Assembly: GCA_900543515.1 (NCBI GenBank)
Contig: UQRW01000058.1
Coordinates: forward strand, 1 to 11,416
From: an uncultured Collinsella sp.
GTDB lineage: Bacteria; Actinomycetota; Coriobacteriia; Coriobacteriales; Coriobacteriaceae
DNA length: 11,416 bases
Reading direction: 5' to 3'
Shown: piece after piece, positions 6,161 through 11,416 of the stretch
Position numbering within the stretch: the first letter of the stretch is position 1
How the letters are laid out: every line of letters begins with the position of its first letter
Made by a program: the position numbers and the translations under genes
The notes under the pieces: model-generated
The model's database searches: none
Told to the model about the DNA's origin: nothing
What the model saw: the letters and a program-made list of their open reading frames with translations, nothing else

Positions 6161-6646
6161 TAACCTTGTTTATTGTTGCGCAGCTATAAAAAACCACCAG
6201 CGGGGATTCGGTGTGCGGCCCAATCGGACTCCCAAAAGGTTCTATTTGAGACTGGCAAGCTTTGTGTTGTTGGCACTTCGACAGCGCTCTTTATTCCAAC
6301 ATGGAGCCTCGCAGTTTGAGTCGACTTGCCTCTGGAAGGTCCGATCTTAACTTGATTTAGGATGAAAACAGATTACAGGCGCGCTCCTCTAGAAAGAAAG
6401 GAAACCAATCGCCGCCTTTCACCAGGAAAGTTTTTATAGCCCACCTCGAGCAAAATGAAAGATGCGAGAGCGATTGGGGAACAACGCGAATCTCCCCTTT
6501 TGGGTGGGAGCGAGCCTTCAGCCACCGGCGAACGACTCGCCCTGGTCAGAATCTGGAAGTGGTGCCGGGCCGCTTGGGCCTCCCCGGTGACTTCGTGGGG
6601 CTTACCTGCCTGACGTCGAGGAGTACATCCGCAAGATTCGTTCCCT
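6161..6646. other. Stretch without a recognised gene between the RiPP operon and the FHA gene
   Basis: About 490 bases. The left part should hold the promoter of the minus-strand operon, but I see no convincing -35/-10 pair there. Around 6,480 the base composition returns to the high-GC style of the right side. A short frame near 6,602-6,646 (+) reads AYLPDVEEYIRKIRS with typical high-GC codons and is preceded by a stop, so it may be a scrap of a lost gene. No RNA gene is evident. Confidence 0.4.
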
Positions 6647-7120
6647 ATGCCGTTTGCTCTCACGCCCGCCTTAGTTCCAAGTCGGGCGAGCCGCCGCGCT
6701 CATGCGACCCGTGGCGGCGACACGTCGACGCCGCGCTCGCTGAGCACATCTTCGGTCGCGGGCGAGCACGAGGTCGCGCCGGCGCATCCGCTGGGACTGC
6801 TGTGCGTGCAAAACGGCTACGTGGTGAGCGTCCCGCGCTGGATTCAGCCGAGTGAGGAAGGCGTTGAGATCGGCGCGCTGGCAACGGGGGAGGGCGGCAT
6901 CACCGACGACGTCTCGGCCCGCCATGCCCATATCTGGTGCGACGAGTCTGGCGCATGGTTTGTCGAGGACCTGTCGTCCACTAACGGCACCGTGGTGGTA
7001 AACGGGGCCACGAGTGTGTGTATTCAAGTAGAGCCCGGCCGCTCCGCCCAGCTCAACCCCGGCGACGAGCTCAAACTCGGCGAATCCACCACCTACGCCA
7101 TCCTGCTCGGCGCCCTCTAG
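6647..7120 (+). CDS. FHA-domain protein (157 aa as read, possibly 5'-truncated)
   Basis: Forkhead-associated domains bind phosphothreonine peptides, usually in Ser/Thr-kinase signalling or secretion control. Residues about 50-155 form the domain: EIGALATG in place of the usual IGR strand, SARHAHIW (90-97) with the conserved Arg/His, LSSTNGT (109-115), and NPGDELKLG near the end. The first 45 residues are a low-complexity Ser/Arg/Ala stretch that looks more like an interdomain linker than a true N-terminus. The frame is closed by a stop near 6,613 and ATG 6647 has no visible ribosome binding site, so the gene may have lost its 5' part. The high GC content agrees with nifJ. A specific partner cannot be named; no kinase gene is in the window. 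Confidence 0.75.
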   Translation: MPFALTPALVPSRASRRAHATRGGDTSTPRSLSTSSVAGEHEVAPAHPLGLLCVQNGYVVSVPRWIQPSEEGVEIGALATGEGGITDDVSARHAHIWCDESGAWFVEDLSSTNGTVVVNGATSVCIQVEPGRSAQLNPGDELKLGESTTYAILLGAL

Positions 7121-7169
7121 CCGGCAGTTAGGGACGTTCCTTTCCTGCCGGTACTTGGGGACACTCCTT
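7121..7169. repeat. REP-like hairpin and repeated GGGACNNTCCTT motif after the FHA gene
   Basis: CCGGCAG 7121-7127 begins right after the FHA stop and pairs with CTGCCGG 7145-7151; the loop contains GGGACGTTCCTT (7131-7142). A related GGGACACTCCTT follows at 7158-7169. This resembles repetitive extragenic elements; it may also slow transcription, but it lacks a T-run. Confidence 0.45.
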
Positions 7170-7231
7170 GGCGCGTCAGAGCCAGTCGTCCGGGGATGGA
7201 GGGACCATTCTGGCCTTTGGCGGTCACCCGA

Positions 7232-7290
7232 GGTAAACCTTTACCGCCCGCCTATATTTGTCGAAATTACACTTAACGGCGGGGTACAAT
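7232..7290 (+). promoter_or_regulatory. Candidate nifJ promoter with operator-like inverted repeat
   Basis: GGTAAA-CC-TTTACC (7232-7245) is a perfect 6-bp inverted repeat around a 2-bp centre, typical in size for a small repressor or activator site. Downstream, TACAAT at 7285-7290 fits a sigma-70 -10 box, but no good -35 lies 16-18 bp before it; TTGTCG at 7258 is 21 bp away. The assignment is tentative. Confidence 0.3.
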
Positions 7291-7523
7291 AAACCCGCAT
7301 GCGGATTTCCGTTGCGGGCGCTTCCCATCGCCGGGGCGTGCCCGGGAGCATCCGGCATGCGGCCTTTGCGGCGCTCGGTCATGTGCAAGACGGGCGGTCG
7401 GGTCTGTGGGGCGCATCGGCTGCTCCTCGCCTCGGCATGTCTTCTCTCCACGCCACGTACCTGCTGCTGAGTCCGCCTGCCAGATGATTGGAAGCAACAG
7501 CGTAAATCCCATCACGCCAACAT

Positions 7524-7539
7524 CCCGGCGATCGCCGGG
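7524..7539. promoter_or_regulatory. Perfect 16-bp palindrome upstream of nifJ
   Basis: CCCGGCGATCGCCGGG is fully self-complementary and ends 32 bases before the nifJ ATG, just ahead of the purine-rich ribosome binding site. It could be a protein binding site or form a small stem in the mRNA leader; chance is possible in GC-rich DNA. Confidence 0.35.
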
Positions 7540-7571
7540 GCCTGTATACCTATATGAGAGGAGAGGGGTAT

Positions 7572-11111
<3,540 letters not shown>

Positions 11112-11121
11112 GTCTCTCACC

Positions 11122-11246
11122 GCAGGATCTGAGGGCTGACCTTCGCGGACGTCCTCGGACATGAAAGAACCCCCGCTGCGCACTACGTGCGGCGGGGGTT
11201 CTTTCGTCCTGCGGAGTGTCCGCGAAGGTCAGCCCTCAGATCCTGC
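11122..11246. repeat. 29-bp perfect inverted repeat enclosing the nifJ terminator
   Basis: The arm 11122-11150 (starting GCAGGATCTGAGG) is exactly complementary to 11218-11246. The 67 bases between hold a complete intrinsic terminator hairpin. Such a length without mismatch implies selection, recent origin or gene conversion. Confidence 0.9.
11163..11205. terminator. Intrinsic terminator of nifJ, bidirectional in form
   Basis: Arms 11163-11176 (GAAAGAACCCCCGC) and 11192-11205 are perfectly complementary over 14 bp, with a smaller GCAC/GTGC pairing in the loop. The stem is GC-rich at its top and ends in TTCTTTC on both strands, so it should stop transcription from either side. It lies about 50 bases after the nifJ stop codon. 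Confidence 0.88.
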
Positions 11247-11250
11247 TGCG

Positions 11251-11338
11251 ACTACGTCCTCGGATTGTGTGGGCGGATGAAGGACGTAGTTGGTCGGGTA
11301 TTCCGTCCCCTTCGCTGTTTCGCGGCTTTACCGCGAAA
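11251..11338. repeat. Two further small hairpins at the right end
   Basis: ACTACGTCCT 11251-11260 pairs with 11281-11290 across a 20-nt loop, and TTTCGCGG 11318-11325 pairs with CCGCGAAA 11331-11338 across CTTTA. No T-run follows either one. From 11339 to the window end I see no gene or clear promoter. Confidence 0.5.
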
Positions 11339-11416
11339 GGCGCGTTACTTTGGGGATGGATGGGGGGTGTTCCTATAGTTTTGTCAACTGGGAAATGCTC
11401 TCCGTGCGACCGAATC

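Larger units (their letters stand above)
7170..7571. other. Upstream region and leader of nifJ
   Basis: About 400 bases without a supported gene; short frames on both strands here look like noise. It contains an inverted repeat at 7232-7245, a possible -10 box at 7285-7290, an imperfect stem with arms at 7297-7306 and 7350-7360, and a perfect palindrome at 7524-7539 close to the nifJ ribosome binding site. If transcription starts near 7297, the leader would be some 275 nt long. Confidence 0.45.

Noticed and set aside
6373..6663. 96-codon minus-strand frame left of the FHA gene
   Set aside because: No ribosome binding site, no domain, and a composition like random translation.
11187..11378. 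63-codon frame after nifJ
   Set aside because: It starts inside the terminator hairpin and runs through several inverted repeats; no protein-like features.

Overview
The window looks like part of a high-GC actinobacterial chromosome, most likely a Coriobacteriia gut anaerobe such as Collinsella. This rests on the strongly GC3-biased codon use of a full-length pyruvate:ferredoxin oxidoreductase gene on the right; the genus is an inference. The AT-richer middle (about 1,050-6,400) reads as an acquired or rearranged island.

Layout: (1) 1-about 1,046: the left end of an IS21-family insertion sequence, with a partial istA on the minus strand and two 21-bp terminal repeats. (2) About 1,050-1,649: no convincing gene, but a perfect 20-bp hairpin. 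(3) 1,650-3,302 (+): an ABC exporter with fused membrane and ATPase domains. (4) 3,303-3,893: a gap holding the N-terminal remnant of an IS110-family transposase. (5) 3,894-6,130 (-): a compact operon, read right to left, of a radical SAM/SPASM peptide maturase, two short Cys-rich peptides that share the start MKHIHP, a 35-residue membrane peptide and a terminator hairpin. (6) About 6,161-6,646: no recognisable gene. (7) 6,647-7,120 (+): an FHA-domain protein, possibly 5'-truncated. (8) 7,121-7,571: a repeat-rich leader with palindromes. (9) 7,572-11,111 (+): nifJ. (10) 11,122-11,246: an intrinsic terminator nested inside a 29-bp perfect inverted repeat.

The main find is section 5 with section 3: a compact RiPP (ribosomally made, post-translationally modified peptide) locus. 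The two precursors, 67 and 59 residues, have conventional starts with good Shine-Dalgarno sequences (one start is GTG) and are easily missed by gene callers. Their cysteines align, and most are followed by Asp after two or three residues. Together with the SPASM maturase this suggests a ranthipeptide-type thioether product (Cys to Asp or similar). The convergent ABC gene is the probable exporter, but it has no leader-peptidase domain. The nifJ region is ordinary core metabolism (pyruvate oxidation to acetyl-CoA with reduction of ferredoxin).
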